From positions 124,001 through 188,000 of the forward strand of contig NZ_JAEFCD010000005.1 in NCBI RefSeq assembly GCF_016405965.1: 64,000 nt of DNA, written 5' to 3'. Position 1 is the stretch's first letter, and each line of letters starts with the position of its first letter. Positions 1-7,125 of the stretch are shown in pieces. This stretch comes from Alteromonas sp. IB21 (lineage in GTDB: Bacteria; Pseudomonadota; Gammaproteobacteria; Enterobacterales; Alteromonadaceae). The translations under genes were made by a program, and so were the position numbers. The notes beneath the pieces were generated by a model. It searched no databases. It saw only the letters and a program-made list of their open reading frames with translations, and was not told where the DNA came from.

Positions 1-2
1 TA

Positions 3-1595
3 TGGCTAAAAAGAGACTTGCGCTTGCGCGACCACGAACCGCTTTTCCGAGCGGCAATGGCCAATGAGCGCGTACTGCTGTTGTACTGCTGGGAGCCTTC
101 ACTTTTAAGAGACCCCCACATGAGCGAGCGCCACTGGCGCTTCGTTCAACAAAGTCTCGACGATATAAACCGACAGCTGCCAGAAAATATCACCGTCCTC
201 TCACTGCACGCAGAAGTCGTGGAAGCGCTTGAATATATTTCTCATTTTTTCTTTATTTCTTTGGTTAGGAGTTACCAAGAAATCGGTCTAAAGGTTACGC
301 ATAACCGTGACAAACAAGTATTTAAGTATCTGAATGAAAAAAGAATACCGTTTATTGAGTCATCTTATGGTGCTGTAATACGCGGATTGCCTCACCGTTC
401 AGAATGGCAGTCAAACTGGGAACGTCATTTCTCTGAACCTACGTTTGATTTCGAGATTAATCATGTGAATTGGATAGACTGGCGAGCCAATACGAAAATA
501 GATATCGCAGAGCAAACACTCAGCGAGTTATTGGCATCACATAGTTCTCGGATTGACAGCTCTCATAAAGATGAGCAAGCTCCACGTTATGTCGTGCAAG
601 ATGAACTGCAAATAAATATCGTGGGTATGCAACCAGGTGGTGAACGTCGCGCTTGGCAGGTGCTGAAAGATTTTTTCAATCATCGGGGACAGTTTTACCA
701 CCAACATATTTCACAACCCGAATATGCGAGAAGGGCGTGTACACGATTGAGCCCTTATTTAGCATGGGGCAACATTTCTATTAAGCAGGCCTATCAAAGC
801 GTTCAACTGCAAAAGCAGATAAAAAAATCGCTTTCGGAAGAAGATAAAAAGAGATGGGTTCGCGCCCTTTCTGCCCTAACCTCGAGGCTGCATTGGCATT
901 GCCACTTCATTCAAAAGTTCGAGAGTGAATGCAGCATTGAATGGCGACCAATGAATAGCGCATACGAAACGTTTCCTTATATTGACGGTCCGGAAGCTGA
1001 TCGGCGTTTCCATTATTGGAGCATTGGACAAACGGGTTACCCTCTTGTTGATGCGTGTATGCGTGCGTTAAAACATACGGGATATCTCAATTTCCGAATG
1101 CGCGCTATGGTCACTAGCTTTCTATGTCACCATTTAAATGTTCACTGGCTAAAGGCTGCCCACTATTTGGCGACACAATTTTTAGATTTTGAACCGGGTA
1201 TTCACTATCCGCAAATTCAGATGCAGGCGAGCGTTACCGGCATCCACACCGTTCGGCTATACAATCCTGTTACGCAATCAAAAAAGCTAGACCCTGACGG
1301 CGTGTTTATTAAAAAATGGATACCAGAGCTCTCTGTGCTGCCAGGTGACACCGTGCACGCGCCTTATCTACTTCCACCCCTTGAGGCGGTAATGCTTGAT
1401 TTTGAGCTTGGTAGGGATTACGTTTCTCCCATTATCGATATAACAGAAAATAATCGAGCTACGGCAAAACGGTTATGGGACTATCGAGAACGGGATGACG
1501 TGCTCAAAGAAGCGAAGCGTATTGTTCAGCGACATACTTTGCAGAATAGCCCTAGTCGAACATGGCTGAAAGCTAAGGCAAATAAAAATGCCTAA
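3..1595 (+). CDS. Cryptochrome/photolyase-family FAD-binding protein (5' end outside window)
   Basis: The frame is open to the window edge and reads [14 protein letters not shown] in its first 14 codons, the usual beginning of photolyases. The start codon therefore lies a few codons before the window, and the TTG at 18 is not the start. The C-terminal FAD-binding region is clear: [11 protein letters not shown], a [15 protein letters not shown] segment, then [16 protein letters not shown] and WIPEL. Members repair cyclobutane or 6-4 photoproducts with blue light, or act as photoreceptors. Odd: where class I CPD photolyases have NNGGWQW, this protein reads IHYPQIQM. The asparagine near FAD N5 and the proximal electron-transfer Trp seem to be replaced, so photolyase activity should not be assumed. 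The stop codon overlaps the stop of the convergent next gene by two bases. Confidence 0.9.
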   Translation, partial: WLKRDLRLRDHEPLFRAAMANERVLLLYCWEPSLLRDPHMSERHWRFVQQSLDDINRQLPENITVLSLHAEVVEALEYISHFFFISLVRSYQEIGLKVTHNRDKQVFKYLNEKRIPFIESSYGAVIRGLPHRSEWQSNWERHFSEPTFDFEINHVNWIDWRANTKIDIAEQTLSELLASHSSRIDSSHKDEQAPRYVVQDELQINIVGMQPGGERRAWQVLKDFFNHRGQFYHQHISQPEYARRACTRLSPYLAWGNISIKQAYQSVQLQKQIKKSLSEEDKKRWVRALSALTSRLHWHCHFIQKFESECSIEWRPMNSAYETFPYIDGPEADRRFHYWSIGQTGYPLVDACMRALKHTGYLNFRMRAMVTSFLCHHLNVHWLKAAHYLATQFLDFEPGIHYPQIQMQASVTGIHTVRLYNPVTQSKKLDPDGVFIKKWIPELSVLPGDTVHAPYLLPPLEAVMLDFELGRDYVSPIIDITENNRATAKRLWDYRERDDVLKEAKRIVQRHTLQNSPSRTWLKAKANKNA

Positions 1596-1879
1596 CGGTT
1601 ATTTTTTCTAAGCCACTCATTGAGCAACTTTATTTGACCGCACTTGTATGCGGCATACATTAATCGCATGGCATTCGACATGGCTTCGCTGTCTGTCCAT
1701 CCGGTTTTGTCACGAATTTCATCGTAACACGCTTTGGCTTCGGGGCTAACGTAACCTCTAACTAATTTCTTGCCTGCATCTTTCTGTCTTTCTCTAAAAC
1801 GACGCTGTTTGTCGGCGTTTGCTTTTGCTTTATCTGTCGAACTACGCTTGTAGAGCTTTTTTGTTGTTTCTTCTGTCAT
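1592..1879 (-). CDS. Small basic protein, possible ribbon-helix-helix DNA binder
   Basis: Protein of about 95 residues that I do not recognise. The N-terminal third is very rich in Lys, Arg and Gln ([20 protein letters not shown]). It is followed by a short strand-like segment ([11 protein letters not shown]) and two predicted helices ([20 protein letters not shown], then [11 protein letters not shown]). That strand-helix-helix order resembles ribbon-helix-helix regulators, but this is inference from pattern only. The start is uncertain: ATG at 1879 is preferred over an in-frame GTG at 1888, and neither has a strong ribosome binding site. Its TAG stop overlaps the TAA of the convergent photolyase-family gene. 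It is divergent from fabA, about 200 bases away. Confidence 0.6.
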   Translation of the reverse strand: MTEETTKKLYKRSSTDKAKANADKQRRFRERQKDAGKKLVRGYVSPEAKACYDEIRDKTGWTDSEAMSNAMRLMYAAYKCGQIKLLNEWLRKNNR

Positions 1880-2027
1880 AGTTTTCACACGAAATTACGT
1901 TATTGTAGATCTAAAGATAATTGCTGTATAAATATCATGCAATCAGTGCGATATTTGTTCGAGCCTAATAACTACAGCTATAGTAGCACGCGTTTTTCTT
2001 TAGAAAAACGACTGTTCAGAGTTGTTT

Positions 2028-2045
2028 AGCTTACAAGTGTTCGCT
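2028..2045 (+). promoter_or_regulatory. Probable FabR-type operator upstream of fabA
   Basis: The 18-base sequence agcttacaagtgttcgct is an imperfect palindrome with half-sites AGCTTACA and TGTTCGCT (6 of 8 positions symmetric). It closely resembles the AGCGTACA-N2-TGTNCGCT site known for FabR, the TetR-family repressor of unsaturated fatty acid synthesis in enterobacteria and vibrios. It ends 40 bases before the fabA start, where a repressor would block transcription. The match to the consensus is from memory. Confidence 0.6.
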
Positions 2046-2085
2046 AGATTAACAGCATCATTTTAATAACAACATCGAGTTGGGA

Positions 2086-2604
2086 ATGTCAGAGAAGAAA
2101 AATAGTTTTAATAAAGAAGATTTACTAGCGTGCAGCCGTGGTGAAATGTTTGGTCCTGGTAACAGCCAGCTTCCCGCGCCCAATATGCTTATGATGGATC
2201 GCGTCGTATCGATTACCGAAGATGGTGGCGAATATGGTAAGGGCGAAATTATCGCTGAGTTGGATATTACCCCTGACCTATGGTTCTTTGACTGCCACTT
2301 CCCCGGCGATCCGGTAATGCCAGGCTGTTTGGGCTTAGATGCTATGTGGCAATTAGTCGGCTTCTTCTTAGGTTGGAGCGGAGGTCCGGGCAAAGGGCGT
2401 GCATTGGGTGTAGGCGAAGTTAAATTTACAGGTCAGATATTGCCGACCGCTAAAAAAGTAACCTACAAGATTACTATGAAACGCGTTATTAAGCGCAAGC
2501 TGTTCATGGGAATGGCAGACGGTTCGGTAGAAGTCGATGGCCGAGAAATCTACGTCGCCAAGGATTTAAAAGTTGGGCTTTTTCAAGATACGTCCAATTT
2601 CTAA
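2086..2604 (+). CDS. fabA: 3-hydroxydecanoyl-[ACP] dehydratase/isomerase
   Basis: 172 residues, the normal FabA length. The enzyme dehydrates 3-hydroxyacyl-ACP and isomerises trans-2- to cis-3-decenoyl-ACP, the branch point to unsaturated fatty acids, acting as a cytosolic homodimer. The active-site motif [11 protein letters not shown] contains the catalytic His (residue 71), and LDAMWQ contains the Asp (residue 85). The C-terminus [13 protein letters not shown] is almost identical to E. coli FabA. ATG at 2086 was chosen because it gives the family N-terminus; an in-frame TTG lies 6 bases upstream. A FabR-like palindrome precedes the gene and a terminator follows it. The partner fabB is not in the window. 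Confidence 0.98.
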   Translation: MSEKKNSFNKEDLLACSRGEMFGPGNSQLPAPNMLMMDRVVSITEDGGEYGKGEIIAELDITPDLWFFDCHFPGDPVMPGCLGLDAMWQLVGFFLGWSGGPGKGRALGVGEVKFTGQILPTAKKVTYKITMKRVIKRKLFMGMADGSVEVDGREIYVAKDLKVGLFQDTSNF

Positions 2605-2650
2605 GGTTTAAGGCGGCTAACTACCTTAAAGGTGATGCCTGAAACACAAA

Positions 2651-2679
2651 AAAGCCCCAAAATGGGGCTTTCCTTTTTG
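2651..2679. terminator. Bidirectional rho-independent terminator between fabA and rmf
   Basis: A perfect stem AAAGCCCC / GGGGCTTT with a short loop (2651-2671) is followed by a T-rich run on the plus strand. It is preceded by an A run that gives a T run on the minus strand, so it can end both fabA and rmf. Confidence 0.85.
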
Positions 2680-2705
2680 CATAATCAGTTCATAAAAGAG
2701 AAGTG

Positions 2706-2882
2706 TTACTTAACACTTAGACCTAAGTGCCTGTCTTCTACTGCCTCACGCCACCCACCTAACCACTGTGAACGAGCATCGGTTTGTTGAAATGGACATA
2801 TTTCTTTCGAGCGACCGCTAATACCAGCTTGATAGCCTTTTGCATGTGCGCGTGTCAGTTTATCTCTTTTTTGTCTTTTCAT
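2706..2882 (-). CDS. rmf: Ribosome modulation factor RMF
   Basis: 58-codon gene. The product begins MKRQKRDKLTRAHAKGYQAG and contains the family motifs GRSKEICPF and RSQWLGGWREA, matching E. coli RMF (55 aa) over nearly its full length. RMF binds 70S ribosomes in stationary phase and drives dimerisation to inactive 100S particles. An AGAGG ribosome binding site sits 6 bases before the ATG. The gene faces fabA across a shared terminator, an arrangement also known in other gammaproteobacteria. The C-terminus (EDRHLGLSVK) differs from the E. coli tail. The upstream region carries a repeated TTGATAGTGC element. Confidence 0.96.
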   Translation of the reverse strand: MKRQKRDKLTRAHAKGYQAGISGRSKEICPFQQTDARSQWLGGWREAVEDRHLGLSVK

Positions 2883-3123
2883 TGACTAGCCTCTTTTGTT
2901 TGTTGAATGTACAACAAATCATTTTCTCGAGCGCTCTACATCATTTCGGTTGATAGTGCCGGAAAAGTTATTGCGTACACTACTTTGATAGTGCAATTAT
3001 CAAAATGGTTCAAGAAAAATAAAAAATTAAAGGGCTTGACTTTATATAAACAAATGAAGTTTATATGAAATTTATGTTACATTTTTTATGCATAAATATG
3101 TCACTATTTACTATATTTAGGCA
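2883..3123 (-). promoter_or_regulatory. AT-rich rmf upstream region with repeated element
   Basis: The non-coding stretch between rmf and the DUF3466 gene holds the rmf promoter. It carries the 10-base direct repeat TTGATAGTGC at 2950-2959 and 2985-2994, 35 bases apart. The second copy is also the left arm of a perfect inverted repeat, TTTGATA-N7-TATCAAA (2984-3004), about 100 bases before the rmf start. I cannot assign a regulator, and no -10/-35 pair stands out in this very AT-rich DNA. Confidence 0.45.
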
Positions 3124-3150
3124 TAAAAAAAAGCCACAAGATTGTGGCTT
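3124..3150 (-). terminator. Rho-independent terminator of the DUF3466 gene
   Basis: Nine-base stem AAGCCACAA / TTGTGGCTT with a two-base centre (3131-3150). A run of A on the plus strand (3124-3132) becomes the T tract on the minus strand. It lies 35 bases past the stop of the minus-strand gene. Confidence 0.85.
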
Positions 3151-3184
3151 CTTCATATCAGAATAAATGCTGATCCGTTTATTG

Positions 3185-4942
3185 CTATTTTTTTAAACGT
3201 CTGCGAATAAATGCTGCTGTAAACAAGCCAAACATTGCAAACCAGCCTGTAGAAGCACCACTGCGTTCAAAGGGTTGCTCATCTTCTGGTACTTCACACT
3301 CGTCGATAGAGCCATTAGCAATAGGTGATAGCTTAACTGCAACAATGGTGTCAACGTCCACAGTTTCTCCGTCTGAGTTAATTATGTCGTTGCCAGTAAC
3401 GTATTTACTTGTCGCCTTGATACGCGCGTTCGCAATTATCTCGTTGTTATCGTTGATATCAACCGCTTCAAGCAATTCATAATTGTTGTCACAAGACACG
3501 AGATCATTAAGATTAATGAACTCTTCAGTATCAATGTTATACATAAAAGCGGCGGTTTCTCGAAGGGTGTCACTAGTCGCGTCAACATCGGCTTTACCAA
3601 CAACAATATTTTTGTTGTTTATCGCGTTTGCCGTTACACCAGCACTGGAGAAGAAGCCTGCCGGATATTGCTGCTCTTGCGTATCCAGATTGTAAACAAA
3701 TAAGCGAGAGCGCGCGATATCACTCTGAGAGCGAAGTACCGCACCCGTTACCCAATTTTCATCGTTTATTGCAATCGCTTGGCTAAGCAGATTCTCTTCT
3801 CTTGGAAGAAGCTCAATGGTTTCACCGTCTCTAAATACAGTAGCGACACGCTCACTTTCAGATAATCCAGACTGGTTTGGACGAGTAATAGTGACTCTGT
3901 CACCCGTTAGCCCCTCTCCCACGGCAATGCCTTGGCTATTTATGTCATAGGCATAGGTATAGTAGTGGCGCTCATCGTCTTCGTCTGGTTCAAAAAGTAA
4001 AGGATAGGTTTCTGTACTAATCACATCACCATTAACGTCAACTTGCCAAATGGTGGCATTGACTTCAGAAAGTAAAACGAAGCCAGGTAAATAATTCGAT
4101 GAGGTGTTAATGAAATAGTTCGAAATTCGCGGCACAGCAAAATCGCCGTTGTACACGGTAAATAAGCAACGTCCCTCGGACTGATCACCTCTAAGCTCAT
4201 CATCTGTACACGTCGCTATCGCCTCGTCTACGTCTTCGCGAAAGCTCACGGTACTAAACCCAGCTACCTGGAGATTTTCGTTAACCGCGCGGGCTGAAGC
4301 AAAACCGCCAGCAGTGGTGTCAACCGCCGGAAGGACTTTCGTTACGCCTGATGCTTGAACAAACCCCTGTTGTGCCGATTCTGGATAGGTGTAGTTAATG
4401 GTATCGCCATTCTCGTTTTCATATGAGTCTAAAACCACTAACCCAGTAGAATCACCAACGATGAAGTTGCCGTTTAAACTGTCCCGGCCAGTTACTTCAA
4501 CTGACTGCGTATAGTCATCAAACTTTTCAGTTACTTCATCTAGACCTGGTACAAGTGAGATATCCTGCGTGTCAGTGACATAGGTTCTGAAAGACGCGAG
4601 TTTCTGCCCTTGTATACCCGTTGTATTTTGCAAAAGGTAATTAACAATTGTCGTGTAATCTATGTCAGAAAAAATGCCCTGTCGAACATCTTCTTCATTC
4701 TCTAACCTTTCAGCGAACTGGTCAAAAAAGGTGGTGTCTTCCTCAAGTTGCTCAACATCGACAGGCGGGTTGTATTCAAGCTGCACAACAGACAGCATTT
4801 TTCCCGAGTTATCGATGGAACGAGCGAAATTATTTCTAGCGGTATCCTGTAAAGGAAGAGGCGTAACGGAATAGGTCGCGGCCATTGCCGAAACACTTCC
4901 TGTTGCCAACAGAACGGCGGCGGCAAGCTGAGTTCGTTTCAT
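3185..4942 (-). CDS. DUF3466 family exported protein with GlyGly-CTERM-like tail
   Basis: 585 residues. A signal peptide (residues 1-21, ending AMA) precedes an acidic extracytoplasmic body. Repeated motifs such as AINDENWVTGAV, AINNKNIVVGKADV and DINDNNEIIANA recall the repeated strand units of the HAF/DUF3466 family. The C-terminus is GASTGWFAMFGLF followed by a hydrophobic stretch and IRRRLKK, the three-part layout of GlyGly-CTERM sorting signals that rhombosortase processes. Function is unknown; a surface or periplasmic location is inferred. It lies 12 bases after uup, as in related genomes from memory, and has its own terminator. Family assignment is from memory. Confidence 0.8.
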   Translation of the reverse strand: MKRTQLAAAVLLATGSVSAMAATYSVTPLPLQDTARNNFARSIDNSGKMLSVVQLEYNPPVDVEQLEEDTTFFDQFAERLENEEDVRQGIFSDIDYTTIVNYLLQNTTGIQGQKLASFRTYVTDTQDISLVPGLDEVTEKFDDYTQSVEVTGRDSLNGNFIVGDSTGLVVLDSYENENGDTINYTYPESAQQGFVQASGVTKVLPAVDTTAGGFASARAVNENLQVAGFSTVSFREDVDEAIATCTDDELRGDQSEGRCLFTVYNGDFAVPRISNYFINTSSNYLPGFVLLSEVNATIWQVDVNGDVISTETYPLLFEPDEDDERHYYTYAYDINSQGIAVGEGLTGDRVTITRPNQSGLSESERVATVFRDGETIELLPREENLLSQAIAINDENWVTGAVLRSQSDIARSRLFVYNLDTQEQQYPAGFFSSAGVTANAINNKNIVVGKADVDATSDTLRETAAFMYNIDTEEFINLNDLVSCDNNYELLEAVDINDNNEIIANARIKATSKYVTGNDIINSDGETVDVDTIVAVKLSPIANGSIDECEVPEDEQPFERSGASTGWFAMFGLFTAAFIRRRLKK

Positions 4943-4954
4943 TTAAAATCCTAT

Positions 4955-6895
4955 TTACTGCTGATTATCTTCCAGCATACTTTCTAGTTCATCCCAGCGC
5001 GCATATTTCTGGGAAAGTAATTCTTCTTTTTCCGCTAATTCGGCTAATGCCTTGGCGGTGGTGTCGCTGTCTTGTTTGAAAAATTCTGGGTCGTTGACCT
5101 TACTTTGCATAGCTTCAAGCTCTTCCTCTAACATTTCTAGTTCTTTAGGTAGATGCTCGAGCTCACGCTGATCTTTATACGATAGCTTTTTCGTCTTTCG
5201 GGGAGCAGACTTAGCACTAGGACTCCCCGAAGTTGAATTAGTTTCATTCTTTACTTTGGCTTTTTGTTCTTTTTCTAATAGCTGACGTTTTTCGTGTTGG
5301 TCTTTATACCAGTTTTCTACGTCAGTGAAACCCCCAATGAATTCCCTAAGCACACCGTGACCTTCAAAAACCACACTACTATTGGCGACATTATCAACAA
5401 ATTCCCTGTCGTGGCTGACTAGAAGTACCGTTCCTGCATACTCATTGAGCAAGGTTTCCAGCATTTCCAACGTTTCAACATCAAGGTCATTAGTAGGCTC
5501 ATCGAGAACCAAAACGTTACTGGGCTTCAGCATAAGCTTAGCCAACATCAACCGATTTTTTTCACCGCCAGAAAGAGATTTTACCGGCGCGTTTACGCGC
5601 TCTGGTGTAAAAAGGTAGTCCTGTAGGTAGCTGATGACGTGGCGCGGATGGCCATTAACCATGAGGTCTCTTTTTCCATCCCCAACAGCATCGATAACGG
5701 TCTGCTCTAAATCAAGGCCATGGCGATGTTGATCGAAATATGCAACCTCTAAATTCGTGCCTTGTTTACAGTTTCCCGCATCAGGCTGAAGTTCACCCAG
5801 TAGTAACTTGATTAGCGTACTTTTACCGCTACCATTAGGACCGATAAGCGCAAGCTTATCCCCCCTCAGTACATTTAGGTTTAAGCCTTTAACAATAGGC
5901 TTACCTTCAATGCTATAGCTAAGGTCTTTAACCTCAAATACCATTTTGCCTGAGCGTGTACCTTGATGTTGGTTAACAACCGCATTGCCCTGCACTGCAC
6001 GTCTTGCTTTTCGCTCCTCACGCAGTTTTTTGAGCGCACGCACTCGCCCTTCATTACGTGTACGGCGAGCTTTGATACCCTGGCGGATCCACACTTCTTC
6101 CTGCGCTAATTTTTTATCGAACTCAGCGTTCTGGGACGCTTCCACCTCTAGATCTTGCTGTTTTTTCTCTAGATAAGTTTCGTAATTCCCGGGGTAGCTA
6201 GTAACAGATCCCCGGTCAAGGTCAATAATTCTTGTCGCCATGGCGCGTATAAACGCACGGTCGTGGCTCACAAAGACAATCGCGCCTTGATAATTACTCA
6301 AGCTTGATTCAAGCCACCGTATCATTTCAATATCAAGGTGGTTAGTCGGCTCATCTAGAAGCAGTAAGTCTGGTTGACGAACTAGCGCCCGCGCTAGTGC
6401 TGCTTTCCTACGCCATCCACCAGACAACGTTGAAAGCGAAATCTCTGGATCTAGCTTAAGCATCGTTAACGTTTGTTCTATTTGCTGTTCAAACTGCCAT
6501 GCATCGCGCGCCTCAAGTTGTTCTTGTAGACGTTGAAGCTTGTTAAGATTTGCTTCGCTTGGATCTTCTCCCACAATACGGGTTTGGTGGAAATAGTCTT
6601 TGAGGGTTTCTCCTACATCAGATAGTCCTTCTGCAACGTAATCGAAAAGCGTCACATCTGTGGTCTGCGGAGGGTCCTGCTCTAAACGGGCGATGACTGT
6701 ATTATTTTCAATAATTCGCTGACCGTCATCGGCAATGATATCGCCGGCTATTACCTTCATCAGGGTAGACTTTCCACTGCCGTTACGACCAACAAGACAC
6801 ACCCTCTCTTTAGGTTGTACAACAAGTTCTACGCCGTCTAAAAGCGGTGGATTTCCATAAATAACAGTGATGTTTTTTAACTGCAAAATGCTCAC
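4955..6895 (-). CDS. uup: ABC-F ATPase Uup
   Basis: 646 residues, with two ABC ATPase domains in one chain and no membrane segments. Walker A motifs are GRNGSGKST (about residue 37) and GPNGSGKST (about residue 350). Signatures are LSGGWRRK and LSGGEKNR, and Walker B motifs are LLLLDEPTNHLD and VLVLDEPTNDLD. The charged C-terminal 90 residues form the coiled-coil DNA-binding domain typical of Uup. ABC-F proteins act on ribosomes; Uup is also linked to precise excision of transposons and branched DNA. The start is GTG at 6895, whose bases overlap the TGA of the upstream glutaredoxin gene (GTGA), so translation is probably coupled. Confidence 0.95.
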   Translation of the reverse strand: MSILQLKNITVIYGNPPLLDGVELVVQPKERVCLVGRNGSGKSTLMKVIAGDIIADDGQRIIENNTVIARLEQDPPQTTDVTLFDYVAEGLSDVGETLKDYFHQTRIVGEDPSEANLNKLQRLQEQLEARDAWQFEQQIEQTLTMLKLDPEISLSTLSGGWRRKAALARALVRQPDLLLLDEPTNHLDIEMIRWLESSLSNYQGAIVFVSHDRAFIRAMATRIIDLDRGSVTSYPGNYETYLEKKQQDLEVEASQNAEFDKKLAQEEVWIRQGIKARRTRNEGRVRALKKLREERKARRAVQGNAVVNQHQGTRSGKMVFEVKDLSYSIEGKPIVKGLNLNVLRGDKLALIGPNGSGKSTLIKLLLGELQPDAGNCKQGTNLEVAYFDQHRHGLDLEQTVIDAVGDGKRDLMVNGHPRHVISYLQDYLFTPERVNAPVKSLSGGEKNRLMLAKLMLKPSNVLVLDEPTNDLDVETLEMLETLLNEYAGTVLLVSHDREFVDNVANSSVVFEGHGVLREFIGGFTDVENWYKDQHEKRQLLEKEQKAKVKNETNSTSGSPSAKSAPRKTKKLSYKDQRELEHLPKELEMLEEELEAMQSKVNDPEFFKQDSDTTAKALAELAEKEELLSQKYARWDELESMLEDNQQ

Positions 6896-7125
6896 TGAAG
6901 AAACTCCTCTAAATCGGCTGTGGTGAAAGGCCAGCCAATTTCTTGATTATTGTCATCTCGCTTTAGCACCGGAATACGAGCGCCATATAGATGGTAAAGC
7001 TCTGTGCTTTGGCGAATGTTAACCTTTTCTATCGTTAACGATGAGAACATAGATGTGCGCGCTATCTCCACATCGGCTAAATCACACAAACTGCAATGAG
7101 GACCCGTGTAAAAATAAATCTTCAT
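6892..7125 (-). CDS. Glutaredoxin-family (DUF836) thiol protein
   Basis: 77 residues with the N-terminal redox motif YTGPHCSLCD (a CxxC pair near residues 10-13) and a cis-Pro loop candidate ARIPVLKRDD, a minimal thioredoxin fold. The substrate is unknown. ATG at 7125 is chosen because it forms an ATGA overlap with the rlmKL stop. Its own stop overlaps the uup GTG start. The three genes rlmKL, this one and uup therefore form one translationally coupled unit. The same trio occurs in other gammaproteobacteria (from memory). Confidence 0.85.
   Translation of the reverse strand: MKIYFYTGPHCSLCDLADVEIARTSMFSSLTIEKVNIRQSTELYHLYGARIPVLKRDDNNQEIGWPFTTADLEEFLQ

Noticed and set aside
18-1595. Photolyase-family gene starting at the TTG at position 18
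   Set aside because: The frame is open upstream and reads WLKRD just before it, so the real start is outside the window.
2058-2393. 111-codon open frame antisense to fabA
   Set aside because: Shadow of fabA with proline- and lysine-rich nonsense composition and no ribosome binding site.
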